NCBI GenBank assembly: GCA_002685535.1
Contig: NYXK01000211.1
Location: 52,667 to 116,666, forward strand
DNA length: 64,000 bases
Direction of reading: 5' to 3'
Source of the DNA: Deltaproteobacteria bacterium
Lineage (GTDB): Bacteria; SAR324; NAC60-12
Positions 1 to 11,429 of the stretch are shown one piece after another. Position numbers and translations under genes: made by a program. Position 1 is the stretch's first letter. Each line of letters starts with the position of its first letter. The notes beneath the pieces were generated by a model, which was not told the DNA's origin, did no database searches, and saw only the letters and a list, made by a program, of their open reading frames with translations.

Positions 1-294
1 GAGATAGGAGAGAGCTTTCAGTGTTACGTACCGGGATGCACCCAGATCGGAGACAAAATCTGTAGATTCGTCAACTCCAGTACGGTTGCAGTGCTCCGAC
101 TCTCGGGGAAATCCACCACCCTGATTGGAAGGGGGATGATACTGGATCGCTTAGGTGACCTAGACATTCTTCTCGAAGGAGAGACTGGGTCGTCTGAAAA
201 CTTCACAGATACCATGTTCAGTCGAAACAACCCAGTGCTGTCATTCAAGCTCACTCCAGCTGAGCTTAAGAGTCTAACATCTCCTCACTATTGA
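1..294 (+). CDS. C-terminal end of a HET-domain-like protein (partial, 5' end outside window)
   Basis: The reading frame is open from the first base to the TGA at 292-294, giving about 97 residues with no start, so this is the 3' end of a gene that begins before the window. The segment reads GDKICRF...VAVLRLSGKSTTLIGRGMI. This resembles the stretch near the C-terminus of many fungal heterokaryon-incompatibility (HET) proteins, where a GD-[RK]-[IV] turn is followed by a 'VVLRP...Y.LIGE.Y' strand pair. The HET domain itself is not visible, so the assignment rests on this weak tail similarity. It could equally be another large fungal protein. That it is the coding end of a gene is fairly likely; the family name is tentative. 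Confidence 0.4.
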   Translation, partial: EIGESFQCYVPGCTQIGDKICRFVNSSTVAVLRLSGKSTTLIGRGMILDRLGDLDILLEGETGSSENFTDTMFSRNNPVLSFKLTPAELKSLTSPHY

Positions 295-466
295 GGACCT
301 ACACGCAAGAAACTAGATGTGATCTACTCTTAGAGCAGTATTCATTTTGTTAATCCTAACATTGAACCGAATTATCTCAATCATGGCAATGCCAGAGGAC
401 CAAGCTTTGCCGGGGCAATCTTTGGGCCATACTTCAAAATCACATGAACCTGATGGAAAAACTTGT

Positions 467-1110
467 TCACCACGGCAATGGCCCTTCTTTGTTTGAGTAA
501 GTCCCATTCTCCCCGTCCGTCTCAAGTGTCGCCAGCCTAACAGCATTGATGGCACCACTTTCCGCACTCTCGCTCGGTCCGAAATCCGTCAGGTTAGTCG
601 CCACGAGTCCAGGACAACAGAGATTGATCTTGAACCTCTTTTCCTCATGCTTCTTCGCATAATTTCACCAACATATTCATCGCTGTCTTCGTCCTCCGAT
701 AAATTGGCCAGTTCCCTGCCCAAACCTGCCTCCAAACGATCCAAGCGAGCTCGACATGAATACCACGCGAGGAATCTCACTCTTCTCAAGCAAGGGCTTG
801 AATGTTTCCAGAAATTGAAACGCACCGAAGACATTGGTATTGTACGCCTCAAGCATCACATCTCTGATGAAATTCTCCCCCGGCACGTACTCCTTGTCAT
901 TGCCGATCCCATCATTGTTGATCAATACATCCAGCCGGCCAAACTTGGAAGCCACAATTTCTCCGGCAGCAGTGATGGACTCGTCAGTCGAGACGTCGAT
1001 GGTGATAGGCTCGACAGACAGTTTCTCGGCTTGTAGTTTTGCTGCCGCCGCTTGCCCACGTTCGGGGTTGCGACTTCCCATCAAATATTGCCATATTTGC
1101 TCTTGATGTA
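467..1110 (-). pseudogene. Short-chain dehydrogenase/reductase (SDR) pseudogene
   Basis: Classical SDR blocks occur in order on the minus strand: a GSRNPERG cofactor-specificity segment, GRLDVLINNDGIG (normally NNAG, here NND), VFMSSSLGS, YRRTK (the YxxxK catalytic pair), MNMLVK, then YAKKHEEKRFKINLCCPG and a typical tail ending NKEGPLPW before TGA at 467-469. They do not share one frame. The first part (about 715-1084) and the last part (467-660) are in one frame, but the piece with the catalytic Tyr and Lys (about 662-712) is in another, and in-frame stops lie between. No GxxxGxG exon is found upstream to about 1340. Two compensating indels and a missing 5' end indicate a decayed gene; an assembly error could explain the indels but not the lost N-terminus. 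Confidence 0.75.
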
Positions 1111-2293
1111 TGCTAGATTTTTTTTTTCAAGGCCTGTGAACCATGATGGAGCGATTCTTTCGAGATGTGGATTTTCAGCGTGGTGGAGCCTTTCATCCTT
1201 TTTGTGCAACTGTGCCTCCAGCTTCTGTCATGATGTCCGCGGACTTTTCTTTACCTGCGAGAGAATATTTTCGCATGGCATTTTGGGTTCAGTTGGAGAT
1301 GGAAGCTTCAAAAACAAGTGTCGTCGTATGTGACTGACAGTCTGGAAATCTCATTGGCCCGCTTCTTAAAAGATCGCCAAGTGCGATAGACGATATACGT
1401 CAGAGCCAGACTTTGAGCATATCTCTGGGGCAGCATGATTGTGTACGAGGACTGAACTTGGAGATAGAGACTTCCAAATTCAGTCAGCCCATGTTCTAGT
1501 TAATTTGATCACTGTTATATGCTGACGAGCGTAACCAAATGTAGAAGTCCTGGCCTGGTGTTACCGCAGACTCGCGTCCTGTTCACCCTCAATTTGTCTG
1601 GGCTATTCGGAGTAGAGCATCAACGAAGCTGCTTGAAACATCGATACATGCGCTTTCGATTTGAAGACAGTTTCTTATTTTTATTTTGAAATGACGGCTA
1701 ATCTGAGCTGTAAGCCTGGATCGATCAGCTCGACTTTCAGGCAAGAACTAGTCCATCCCACCTTTGACCAGGATCAAAGAGAGAGGGTCTCGAATATCAA
1801 CAGCATAATACATTCTACAAGTTGCTCGACGAGAAATGGAGAAACGAATCCCTGAGAACCAGTCTACCAAGACTCTCAAAGAAGCGAACTATGCCAGGGT
1901 CTCCATGTTACCACATCCGGGTCCGGAGCCATCTAATGGTCTCAATCGCGGGATCTGATCCCGCACCATGACAACACTAACTGATTCGCTCCACCACCGC
2001 GCCGGATAAATTCAACTTCTGAATGTGCCACTGAAGACTGGATCTAATCAATGTACCTAGGCCGTTAGGTGTCGTGCATATGCACGATAAGGCGAATGTG
2101 GCATTGATAGGACACTTTACCCCTCCACCTGCCATCTGAGTGCAAGAACCATTGTAGTGCGGGGCAGGAAAGCCGACGGCGGAATGTCAACGGCCAATGA
2201 TGGGAAGATGTTGACGGCTGTACTTGGACAGACATCTTCTTGATATTGAAGCCATTGGAACACAGCATCGACCTTCTATTCTTCATTTTCCGG
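1111..2293. other. Intergenic region, no gene recognised
   Basis: About 1.2 kb with only short open frames that have no recognisable protein features. A perfect hairpin-forming sequence (GCGGGATC followed by GATCCCGC with a one-base spacer) lies near 1944-1960, but the surroundings do not fold as a tRNA. The right-hand part is the presumed promoter of the proline dehydrogenase gene. Confidence 0.5.
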
Positions 2294-3804
2294 ATGAAAA
2301 ACTCTCACCAAAAGCTCGAGATGAGGGTTTCTCACACAAGTCCTCTCATGAGGATACTTTTTTCATCTGCTCGAAAAGCGTCTCCGGGATGTCGACTGTA
2401 CTCGCAGTCTCACTCTGCGACAACCGGTGCAAACAGTTTGTCAATGTCAGCACGAGTCGCAGAGTCTCTTACCTACAAAGAACTTCCACCGCTCTCTCTA
2501 ATGCCAACACATCTCCTTCTCCGATCTTACCTCATAACTTCCATCCTATCATCTCCCCGTCTGCTCAACCTTTCCATGCCCCTCCTCAACATCATTGCCA
2601 ACTCGCCATCTCGCTTCCTCAATCCAGACAAGAATCCTGCGATCGGCTTCCTGGTCCGCAAAATCATATACGAGCACTTCGTTGCAGGCGACGGTGAAGC
2701 AGCTGTCATGAAAACGGTAGCTCAGATGAAACAAGTGGGATTCCAGGGGGTGATCTTGGGATATGCGAAAGAGTACGCGGCTGATGAAGGGGAAGTGGGC
2801 AATGAAGAACTAGATGTCAGGAGGTGGAAGGAAGGATATGAGAAGACGATGGATATGATCGGGCCTGGGGACTTCATGGCTGTGAAGTAAGCCATTCTCC
2901 ATGTATCTGGATTAAGAAGAAAAGTGGTAGCATATACGACAAACACTGACAATCAGGCAGATTATCAGGTGCCGGAGCATCAACGCTCTCTGCTCTCGCC
3001 AACAAGCAACAACCACCACCTCAAATGTGGACCGAGATGCTCTCACTGTGCCACGCAGCAAAAGCCAAAGACATCAGGGTATGGATCGATGCCGAGCAGC
3101 AAGACTTACAACCCACTATCGACGAATGGACCCTCCTGTTGATGCGAGAATTCAATCGCAACGGCCAGGCATTCATGTACAACACGTTTCAAGCATATCT
3201 CAAGGTTACGCCAAGAAACATCCTCAAGTACCTGAAAATCGCGCAGGATGAAGGCTGGACCATGGGAATCAAGCTTGTGCGAGGAGCATATATTGCTACC
3301 GAAAGACGAGACTTGATTCACGCTACCATCGAAGAGACACATGAAGCCTATAATGGCATCGTGGAGGATCTGTTGAGACAACAGTATCCAGGTCTGGATG
3401 AGAAGAAGCGATACCCAGAAGTCGCGCTCATGCTTGCGAGCCACAACGAGACCAGCATCAAGAACGCATACTCGATTCAGAAATCATTGATCGAGCAAGG
3501 AAAGCCTACCATTAAACTCGAGTATGGACAACTTCAGGGAATGGCAGATGAGATCAGTTGCGGCCTCCTGCAGCTCTGTCAACGAAGTGGAAAAGAAGCA
3601 GCTGAGAAACAAAATGAGATGGAAGATAAGCTTCGACCGAGGGCGTTCAAATGTTTGGCTTGGGGAAGTACGCAGGAGTGTTTGCAGTTCCTATTGAGGA
3701 GGGTAAAAGAGAATGGGGATGCGGTCAGTAGGACGGGAGCCTGGGTCATGGGTTTTCGGAGTGAGATCTGGAGGAGAATGAAGGCGAGCTTTGGGGCGGA
3801 TTGA
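2294..3804 (+). CDS. PUT1: Proline dehydrogenase, mitochondrial
   Basis: Catalyses the first step of proline catabolism, FAD-dependent oxidation of proline to P5C in mitochondria. Two exons join at a clear intron (2887-2960, GTAAGC...GGCAG), which restores ...FMAVKLSGAGAS. Family hallmarks of the PRODH barrel are visible in exon 2: IKLVRGAYI (substrate and FAD strand), EVALMLASHN, and YGQLQGMADE. The C-terminal part has RPRAF...LRRVKENGDAV, close to the usual RRxxEN helix. The N-terminus starting at 2294, 2321 or 2348 is basic and Ser/Arg-rich (MRILFSSARKASPG), as expected of a mitochondrial presequence; the exact start is uncertain. About 478 residues, a normal length. The matching second-step enzyme lies about 11 kb downstream on the same strand. 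Confidence 0.9.
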
Positions 3805-4216
3805 GGATTTTATTTGGATTATTAATTTGCAACTATGAAACGCAGTGTCTTGATTTTCGGCTTTTGCCGTGCTGGACGACGCCGTCGATGTTCTGCCCAG
3901 TATTGTCCTGTCTTCCGAGTCTCACAGTTCGCTTGTGAGTTTTGCAGCAAGTAGTCGATCCCTAATAACACGTGCCTGTATCTTCTTCGTCCATCGAATT
4001 CTGGTCTGACGACGGACGACCAACTCCGAATCTGTGGTCTCTCCCATGCCGAACCATCTGTTGTTTGCCAATTGGAAGAGCTGCCCCATGGAAACAATGG
4101 CGATGAGGTGCTGGACTGTCACGGATGCAGCATTGCGCAGCCACCAGCCGGATGAAGTGACATGTTGAGCTACTGTCACTCGAAGAGACATGAGACATTG
4201 TCGTTGGCTACCAGTC
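3805..4216. other. Intergenic region between convergent genes
   Basis: Short spacer between the 3' ends of the proline dehydrogenase and the 2EXR-type gene. The small frames here show no protein character, and I see no RNA gene. It should hold the two polyadenylation regions. Confidence 0.45.
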
Positions 4217-4942
4217 TCACAAACAAATATCGAGCTCTCTGCGACATTCTTCCGGCATCGAGCCCTCCTCCCAGGAGCATGGACACCGCTGGAATTGGAT
4301 CTCAGGTGGTGTCCAGTCTTTCCATCTGTCCTTTTGCTGGAACCTTTCCATTTCCTTTGTCTTCAAATCCGCCAGACCCTTCTCCATCACGACCCGCAGT
4401 GCTTGCGATCGATCTTCGACTCCAGCTTGCTTGGAAATTGGCAGTTTTTGTATCGTCTCCCGATGGACGATGATCAAAATCCGCCGCACCGAAGGGGTGT
4501 ACCATCCCAGCAGACGTGAACAAGCCCAGTGACTGGCCTTGAACTTCTCAGGATCCTCTTCCCATTCCCACTCAACGTTATACAAAGAGCTCATGTGCAA
4601 ATTTTGGGTCTTGAATTTGAGTAGTGTTGAAATCATGCAGTGGGCCTGCAGTCTCCAGGATCTGGCAATATAGTCGACGGAGAAGTCAATCCAGCCCCAA
4701 TTACATCTGTGTGGCAAATCAAAGCAGTCTCTATTGGTGTTGAATCTTCTATGCTTTGGAACAAATTCGAAATGCTCCAAAGCTATGCTTCTGGCTTCAG
4801 CATTGATGAACACAGCGCTCGGGATTGGCTTGGCCATGCAACAATGCAAAAGGCGGGGGCGAGGGAGTGTCCAAAGCCATATCTTTCGTCGCAATTCTAG
4901 CGGCAATCGACGGAAAGGGTGAAACTCTTTCAAGTCACTCAT
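4217..4942 (-). CDS. 2EXR-domain (F-box-like) protein
   Basis: A single intact exon of 241 residues starting at ATG 4940-4942. The N-terminus FHPFRRLPLELRRKIWLWTLPRPRL is a typical fungal 2EXR/F-box-like motif (F..F..LP.E.R.kIW...LP.PR). This is followed by a segment where such proteins usually carry 'PaaLhvn.EsR..al..y', here SAVFINAEARSIALEHFEF. The rest is variable, with no catalytic motif or membrane segment. The family is abundant in leotiomycetes and sordariomycetes, and its molecular role is unknown. Transcribed towards the proline dehydrogenase gene. The domain assignment is good; the function is unassigned. Confidence 0.75.
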   Translation of the reverse strand: MSDLKEFHPFRRLPLELRRKIWLWTLPRPRLLHCCMAKPIPSAVFINAEARSIALEHFEFVPKHRRFNTNRDCFDLPHRCNWGWIDFSVDYIARSWRLQAHCMISTLLKFKTQNLHMSSLYNVEWEWEEDPEKFKASHWACSRLLGWYTPSVRRILIIVHRETIQKLPISKQAGVEDRSQALRVVMEKGLADLKTKEMERFQQKDRWKDWTPPEIQFQRCPCSWEEGSMPEECRRELDICL

Positions 4943-5172
4943 AGCGATTTCCGAACAAGGCGAAGTTCTTGAAGGATTGTATGAGGGGAAAATAATGTTG
5001 GTAAAGGATTCCCAGGGTTGAGGAATGAGCTTTCAGTGCGATGCTGAGTCAGGCAGAAGTTAGGCGAAAGTCTGCCGACTTTAATTTACAGGTCACTGAA
5101 CGAAATGTCAAACAAAGAATGCTCCAGACCGGTCGCCAAAACGTAAAGAATTGGCAGTAGACCGTCCAAAAT

Positions 5173-6297
5173 CTACTTTGTGCTTCTCTCTAAGATCTCC
5201 TTCAACCCGTTATCCTTACCAAGCTCCTGGTCTAGCCTTCCTCTGGGAAGCTCAAACGTCTCTGCTACCCTCCCATAACTTATCCCACCTAGCTGGACAA
5301 GTGGTCTTAATATCCCCAGATCTGTCTCCCCATCTTCACCCATCGCCTCCGTCTTAATCCAAAATCTCGTCCCCTCAATAATAGCCAACGCACCCACGGC
5401 CTCTCCCTTCTCCCCTCTCCCATGATAATCCAATTCCTTCATCTCCAATAACTTGCCCTCAATACTAAATACCGCTTCCTGGACTCTTTCAGGTTTCACA
5501 GTCTCACTCTTAGCAGGTGTCAACCCCGATAATTCCCACTCAGATACTTCGTACGGTACATCTAACGAGGTGGCGTTCGCAGCGTGGATGATATTCTCGG
5601 TTACCAGATTGATTACGCATTCTCCTGTCTCAACAAGATTCCGTCGTGTATCCTTGGGACGAGAGGGTCGAGCGGAGAATCCGACTACGAAGGTTGGTGG
5701 GTCGTGATCTACAATCTGGAAGTAGGAGAAAGGAGCGAGATTTTTGGTTCCGTCTAATGATATCGTGCTGATGAAGCTTATGGGCCGGGGAATTGCAGAG
5801 ACTAGAAGCCGGTAGTTGGCGAGCATAGGCTGGGCTGAGGGGTCGATTGATATATGCGTTGAGGATGTCGAGGGAGGAGTAGATGCCGGGGTGTTGATGG
5901 ATACTGTAGATAGAGTTTGTGGCGATTGCTGCCCATATCTCCAACCTGGGGATGGGGCTTGTGTTGTTTTGATCGGAAGCGAGGGGTCGAAAGGAGGGCG
6001 ATGTGCTTCGATGGCTTTGAAGTCTGCGTACTTCGATTTCAGAACAAAAGGGCTCGGACTGGCTTTACTTGACATCCTAGACTGCTGGAGCTGTACCCTG
6101 GACGGGCTCTTCGCTTGTACTATGAAGTTCGAACGCCATCGACCCTTTGTTGACATGGCGCGAACTTCTTTGGTGGTCTCGTGACTTTGGCGACCAGGGT
6201 GCATGCGATGGGCTCGAAATTTGGAAGAAGTAACGAAAGTTGCCGACAGTGTCAGGCTTTGGCAATTTGGTAATGTTTGTCGAGCAGCCTGGGTCAT
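5173..6297 (-). CDS. Flavin reductase-like (FMN-binding split-barrel) protein
   Basis: The conserved core begins at LVSAIPRPISFISTISLDGTKNLAPFSYF. The motifs PRPI.F.ST.s.dG..NLAPFSyF and PPTFVVGFSARP are diagnostic of the DIM6/NTAB flavin reductase-like family, which binds FMN in a split beta barrel and usually works as a flavoprotein oxygenase or reductase. Further along, DTRRNLVETGECVINL matches the family's 'KDT..Ni..tgEfvvNl'. The frame is open back to 6543. The ATG at 6073-6075 gives the usual fungal start (MSSKASPSPFVLKSKYADFKAIE). The upstream in-frame ATG at 6295-6297 would add an Arg/Ser/Thr-rich, acid-poor leader that could target mitochondria. I report the longer form; the shorter is equally possible. 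The substrate is unknown. Confidence 0.75.
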   Translation of the reverse strand: MTQAARQTLPNCQSLTLSATFVTSSKFRAHRMHPGRQSHETTKEVRAMSTKGRWRSNFIVQAKSPSRVQLQQSRMSSKASPSPFVLKSKYADFKAIEAHRPPFDPSLPIKTTQAPSPGWRYGQQSPQTLSTVSINTPASTPPSTSSTHISIDPSAQPMLANYRLLVSAIPRPISFISTISLDGTKNLAPFSYFQIVDHDPPTFVVGFSARPSRPKDTRRNLVETGECVINLVTENIIHAANATSLDVPYEVSEWELSGLTPAKSETVKPERVQEAVFSIEGKLLEMKELDYHGRGEKGEAVGALAIIEGTRFWIKTEAMGEDGETDLGILRPLVQLGGISYGRVAETFELPRGRLDQELGKDNGLKEILERSTK

Positions 6298-6725
6298 CTT
6301 AAAAAATAAATAATTGATTTTGTGGGTTTGACTCTCGAAGGGCGTGCTTGCGCCAGCTAAGGTGGTCTGGTCTATCTCGGCGTGGGCAACTCCAACATTC
6401 TCGAGTGCGGAAAGCGGTCCCGCGGACCCACTCCCTGATCGTCTTGTTGGGATTGATCGCTCACGTGTTTCTCGTTTTGCAATTTTGATCGACCATAGAG
6501 CTCTGATACGATAATGGGTCTTCGAGATGCCTTTCAGACGCACTGAGTGAAGATGGGGTTTCGCGGTTTGACGAAGGTGATGAGCTGTGGTTCGGGACCA
6601 TTACTCAGCATTGCTTGGAGAAAAGAGATGAAGACTCCCTGTCAATAATGATGCTCAAATGAGAATTTCCAGAGTCACCGTTCCATATCAATGGAGAAAT
6701 ACGCTCAAAGTACTCGTCTCCTGTC
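6298..6725. other. Upstream region of the flavin reductase-like gene and 3' flank of the regulator gene
   Basis: No independent gene is seen. The frame of the flavin reductase-like gene stays open here to about 6543, but the translation lacks conserved features. The remainder is the presumed 3' untranslated region of the Zn2Cys6 regulator gene. Confidence 0.4.
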
Positions 6726-9309
6726 TTATTCAAGGTCTGGCATATGCGAGCTTGCCCGGAGACCATCATTCCACATCCACTCACTTCCCCCAAGGTCGAG
6801 CCCGGACGGTTCTTCTAAAAAGTCGAAGTTCAATCCATCGATGGCAGACTGCATTGTATCCGGATGCAACACACCTAACTCATTCTCTCCTGTGTTCGTC
6901 CAAGACCAAATCATGTCTTGTTCAAGTGGCACACCGGGACTTGGCATTGAGACATCCCCCTCCAACGATACTGGTTCGGGAACGTTGACTGGGGTAACTT
7001 CTTGTGGTATCTTTATCTTCTGACGCAGGCCATCGAGTTCTTGGAGGTCTTTCTTGTATGGACCAGCGACAAGGATACCTCGCATCATCATCTCGTCCAA
7101 GAGATTGAAGGTCTTACGAAGATCCCATTGCTCCGTAGTAGCTGGTGTGATAATATCGACGAGGATCAACACAAAGGCACTGGCGAACATTGACTCAAGA
7201 TCAAACGGAAGGAAAAAATCTGTCCCGCATTAGCATTCAGACTATTATATACTGGAATTTCTGCAGGAACTTACCGACAAGATTGTGGGCTCGCAACCCA
7301 TCTATGGTCTTCAAGACTTGCAGAGCTGACTCGACACATACCCGAAGTAATCCAATTACCGCATCGGAAAGTTTCATTGGCAGGTTCCTACTAGCTAGCT
7401 TTGTCTCTAGGAGGAAGAAAAGCACAGGTCGGATGGTGAGAATGGTACACTAATCTCGTCAGCGCATGCCTGACTCTCACCAATGGCTGCGACGAACCTG
7501 ATGGTGGAGTAGGTGCAGACTCGCTGCAACTCTAGAGATTGTATTTGATGATCTCTGTAGTTCTATTTTCATGTCGTTGTTCAGTATTATCGAAGTGTCA
7601 GCAAGACGCCTCAGAATGGATTGAATTGCGGAAATAAATCTTGTGCCGAGTTGACGCTGGTGCCCAAGACCGTACACTACTGTGCTGGAGTAAGTCCACA
7701 TACAGCGAAATTTTCAACAGAAGTCTTCACCCACCATTTAGTATTTGCCCTAGTTGCGAGGAAATGTCAGTGTGGAGCGCCATCACGAGCCCGGATCCTT
7801 GGCCAGGATCAATAGCGGGCATGGACAGCGCAATATCCTCATCATGCAAAGCAGGCGGGACACCAACAAGACACGACAAATTTCTTTCGATTGCATAGAC
7901 AGTCCACCATAGTTTTGTACGGTGCTCGAATTCATGCTTTGTGATGCGCTTTGCGTCAAACCTTCGGTTTAGGCCTTGGGTCAGGCAGATTCGGAGGGCT
8001 TGTCCAGCCTGAAAGATACATTAGCGCCTTTGATTCTTGACTGGCCAGAATGTAATACAGACGTGATCGTAGGCAGCTCGTCTCATATCCATTGCCTGCA
8101 TGAACAATGCCAGCATACAAAGTATTTCGATGGACACGATTGGGTCTTGGCGCAATCGATGAGGGTCTGGTAAAGCCTCCACGGCACGGCCAAAATAAGC
8201 TGCACCAGCTGGACCTGATTTACCAGCCTCGCGGGCCAGTATAGAGGTCCCAAACGCAAAGACTAGAAGCATTTTGATCTGCCACAAGTTCGATTGCGAA
8301 TGCTGATCTCGGTAGAACTGATGAAGGCTAGCGAGAAACACCTCTTTGTCAAAGAGATAGTACAATGGACTCAACGTGAAATGGAGAGTATTGGTCAGAT
8401 ACTCTGCATAATCTTCAGGGGGTAAATCGACACCGGAAATGTCGAGGCTGGGATGCTTGAATGGGATACCGTAGATACCATCCGGTATGGGGATGACATC
8501 GTGAAGTCCAGGACCAGCAACCGCATCGCTGATGAAGCTTCTGATCCGACGACTGAAAGACCAGGAGGAACTGTGGCCAAGTCGTCCTTCACAGGAGATG
8601 AGCCAGTGTTCGATGAAGTCAACTCGAAATTAGGAGGGCAACGCACGATACTCATCTCCAATCGCGTCGGGAGAGTTCTGATCACTGATCAGGACATTTC
8701 GACGGTCGCTCTACCAGGTATCAGCCCCAAGCTGTGACAATGGGCACCACGGCACCAACCAGGTCGTCATGCGATTGAATAAAACCATCGTTTCCATCGC
8801 TCGGAGTCAGATGCCTGAGTGAGCTTCCCAAATTGGAAGGTTCAGTTCGCAAAACGTGCTGGACCTGTCCACTAGGAGTACCTGATTCTGTTCTCGGCCA
8901 CCTTGGCCTCACAGCCACACTCTCGTTATGAGAGGATTCGGCGTGAGTTACCACACCTGACCGGGGGGAGTTTTGTTGTACAGGTCTATTGGCAACACCA
9001 GAGGCACGGCTTTCCAGCTCTTGGAGATACCTGTACGATGTCTCAGTACCCCTCACACGAGTATGCCGGGGCCACCAACTCCGCTGTCACAACAATCTTC
9101 CTTTGCTTCTCGCCGAACACACAGTCTCGTCTTTGAGATAAGCAATGCTGGCACGGATGATGGCCGCTACATTTGATCTTGCGAGTCCTGCATCGCTGGC
9201 AGCTGTGCTGATCAGCATCAATTAAGAGGACGATACTGGGCGATGATCTTCCTCACGCGTTCAGAGTCTTCTTCTTTTTCCTGATCGGGGTTATGGTAGT
9301 TTTATCCAT
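6726..9309 (-). CDS. Zn2Cys6 transcription factor with fungal-specific middle homology domain
   Basis: Exon 1 starts at ATG 9307-9309 (MDKTTITPIRKKKKTLN). An intron (GTGAGG...CACAG) joins it to CQRCRTRKIKCSGHHPCQHC, a complete CX2CX6CX5CX2CX6C zinc cluster preceded by a basic Lys run. A second, 49-nt intron (GTTGGT...TACAG) leads into a YLQELESR coiled-coil linker. The middle region carries typical fungal_trans segments: SWSFSRRIRSF, LSPLYYLFDKEVFLASLHQFY, LWWTVYAIERNLSCLVGVPPAL, and TIRPVLFFLLE. The C-terminus is acidic and hydrophobic (LNFDFLEEPSGLDLG), as in an activation domain. At least six introns are needed, and not all boundaries were resolved. It lies between the two proline-catabolism genes, so a role as a pathway regulator (as PrnA in Aspergillus) is an attractive but unproven inference. 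Confidence 0.8.
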
Positions 9310-11429
9310 GCCGTGTTTGATGTCTCATGAGGTTGCAGATTCGCCGATCGCAGTGAACAGTCGCCAGAGAGTGGGATGAGACGACATCTAAGGTTCGCTT
9401 GCCATGCGCGCTAGCATCACGTGGCGAAGCTCTCATTTTGGTGTCACGTTTCGGGTATTTCAATTGATCTCAACACCAAAGACCAGGAGCTCGAAACATT
9501 CAGGTGAACATTATTTCGAGTCTCGATGACGTCTTAGTGAAGAAAGAGTCTCAATAACCATTTTTAGATACGATGCGATGTCAATATCTCAGTCCTAAAC
9601 ATCCCGCGGTATGCACACAGCCTCAGCCTCCAAACGAACTGGGTGCAGCCTATTCGAGCAGTGTGGTTATATAATCTGCATGCCTTTTAAGGAGAATTAA
9701 CTTGAAATAAGAACCGTAAATGATCCATTGGCTATGAATCCTCGAAGACTTTTCCAGAAACATCAAAGAATGTGTAAGCTAATACAGCGAGCATTGGGTG
9801 AATTTTGATTTGTTTCTTTGGCAAGGAAAAACAGCCCTGAAACGAGAGACAATTGTTATCTTGATCTAGAAATCTGGATCTCGATGACTTCTCATGCTCA
9901 ACGGACTCTATAGGTATGAAGCCAGAGTATATTTAATTGTTGACACATGCATTAAAGCGAGCAGATTCCTGATGAATGCAAGACCGATGTGAGCTTGAGA
10001 TCCAGGTGGTAGACTCCAACAGCGTCGAAGCTGGCCTCGTCGGTAGATTGTTGCCACTGATGTCTTGTCAGCATTTAGGGCTGACCTCTCAATGCCGTCA
10101 GACGATATTGCCGAGAGAACCTCCCTCGGTGTTCGTGAAACTTGACTTCACGAATAGATTCTTCTCAAGCATCTATCAGAAGCTTCGCATAGAAGAGGAA
10201 TCCTTACAAAATGCCTGTTATCTGCCAACAGACGAATGTATGCTGTCGTAGCTCAGCTGCCGAAGATGCATCCTGATTGTGGGGAGGCAGTGGCCTGCTT
10301 GTGCTGCATCGTGGCTGGCAGAGCTAACGGAAAACAGGCATTGACGAGTGGTTGGCGCAGTTCGTAGGACTCAAATATAGTGCAGTGTTCCCAGCCTCCT
10401 TCTCATCCCGCATGTGGAAAGCCGTTGGAAGAGCAAAAGAACCTGCATGGAATAACTACACTATCACTTTCATATTCTTTGTCCAATAGGCGGTATTCCA
10501 ACAGGCTCTATGGGAGTGTAATTAAAAAATATTGATCAACTCAGCTCAGCGGAAATTTTGAGGCATGTGAAGATGTGGTGTGAAACATCTTCAATTAATT
10601 TTGGAGAATTGAACTTCGAAGAAATAGTGAACTAGCGACAGAAGCGCCCGGAAGAACTCCAATTTCAGGCAAGGATAGTGGACACTATGCGCCCCGACCC
10701 GACAAGCCGAGGGGGTCTAACTCCTGAAGGCATGGGGTCCAGCGCTTCTGCATAGTCCTTGCAGGGTTTACAGGGACTTCACCGTGGCCTAAGCCAGCGG
10801 CCAAGCTGTAAGCGAATTGATTCGATGTTTCCTACGAGAACAGAGCCTTTCCTTTATCGACTGGAAGTGTGTCTTCTCAAATCATTGTAGAATTGGCGGT
10901 CTCAAGACTCAATAATTGTGGGTTAGATCTGCTTGAAGATGCTTGTTTCAGAAATCTTACCATGAAATTGTCCTGTCAGACATATCACAGTCAGCTGGAA
11001 AGTGGGTGCGGGCAAGTGTAATGGGTCGCACAACTCTTATCTCACCGTACGGCTGAAGTTGATTCTCGTGCACGATGGCACAAGTCGCCCTTTGCATGCA
11101 GCAGCACTCTCTTGTCCACGTATTAGATCGCCGTGCGAATCTGCCTGAAGTCTTTACTTCTGGCGGTATCACCGCTGCGCCGCACACTCCTCCTGCAAGG
11201 CATGCAAGGTACTGTTGCACCCCCGGTAATCCGCTACGGGACAGCCCCCATTTCGTCTATGGACCACATGAGAAATCATCAGACAGGCCATAAAGTGGGA
11301 ACGACGTGAGATCGGCATAATATAGAGGGGTCCGCTTCCCAGAAGCTTTTGAACTACTGACATCTTCTGGTGTCCCACGGGAAGGTTTTCGAGAAGTTCG
11401 ACCGCAGTTTTGAAAGTCAACATCAAGCC
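9310..11429. other. Intergenic region, about 2.1 kb
   Basis: Only short frames without domain character; a 91-residue frame at 9976-10251 has no recognisable motif. The left end should contain the promoter of the Zn2Cys6 gene and the right end the promoter of the cupredoxin-like gene. Base composition is moderately AT-rich with no clear repeat. Confidence 0.45.

Noticed and set aside
1930..2000. Possible tRNA on the minus strand, suggested by a GCGGGATC...GATCCCGC stem resembling a T-arm
   Set aside because: The loop is not TTCRANY, no matching acceptor 5' strand exists, and no anticodon arm could be drawn.
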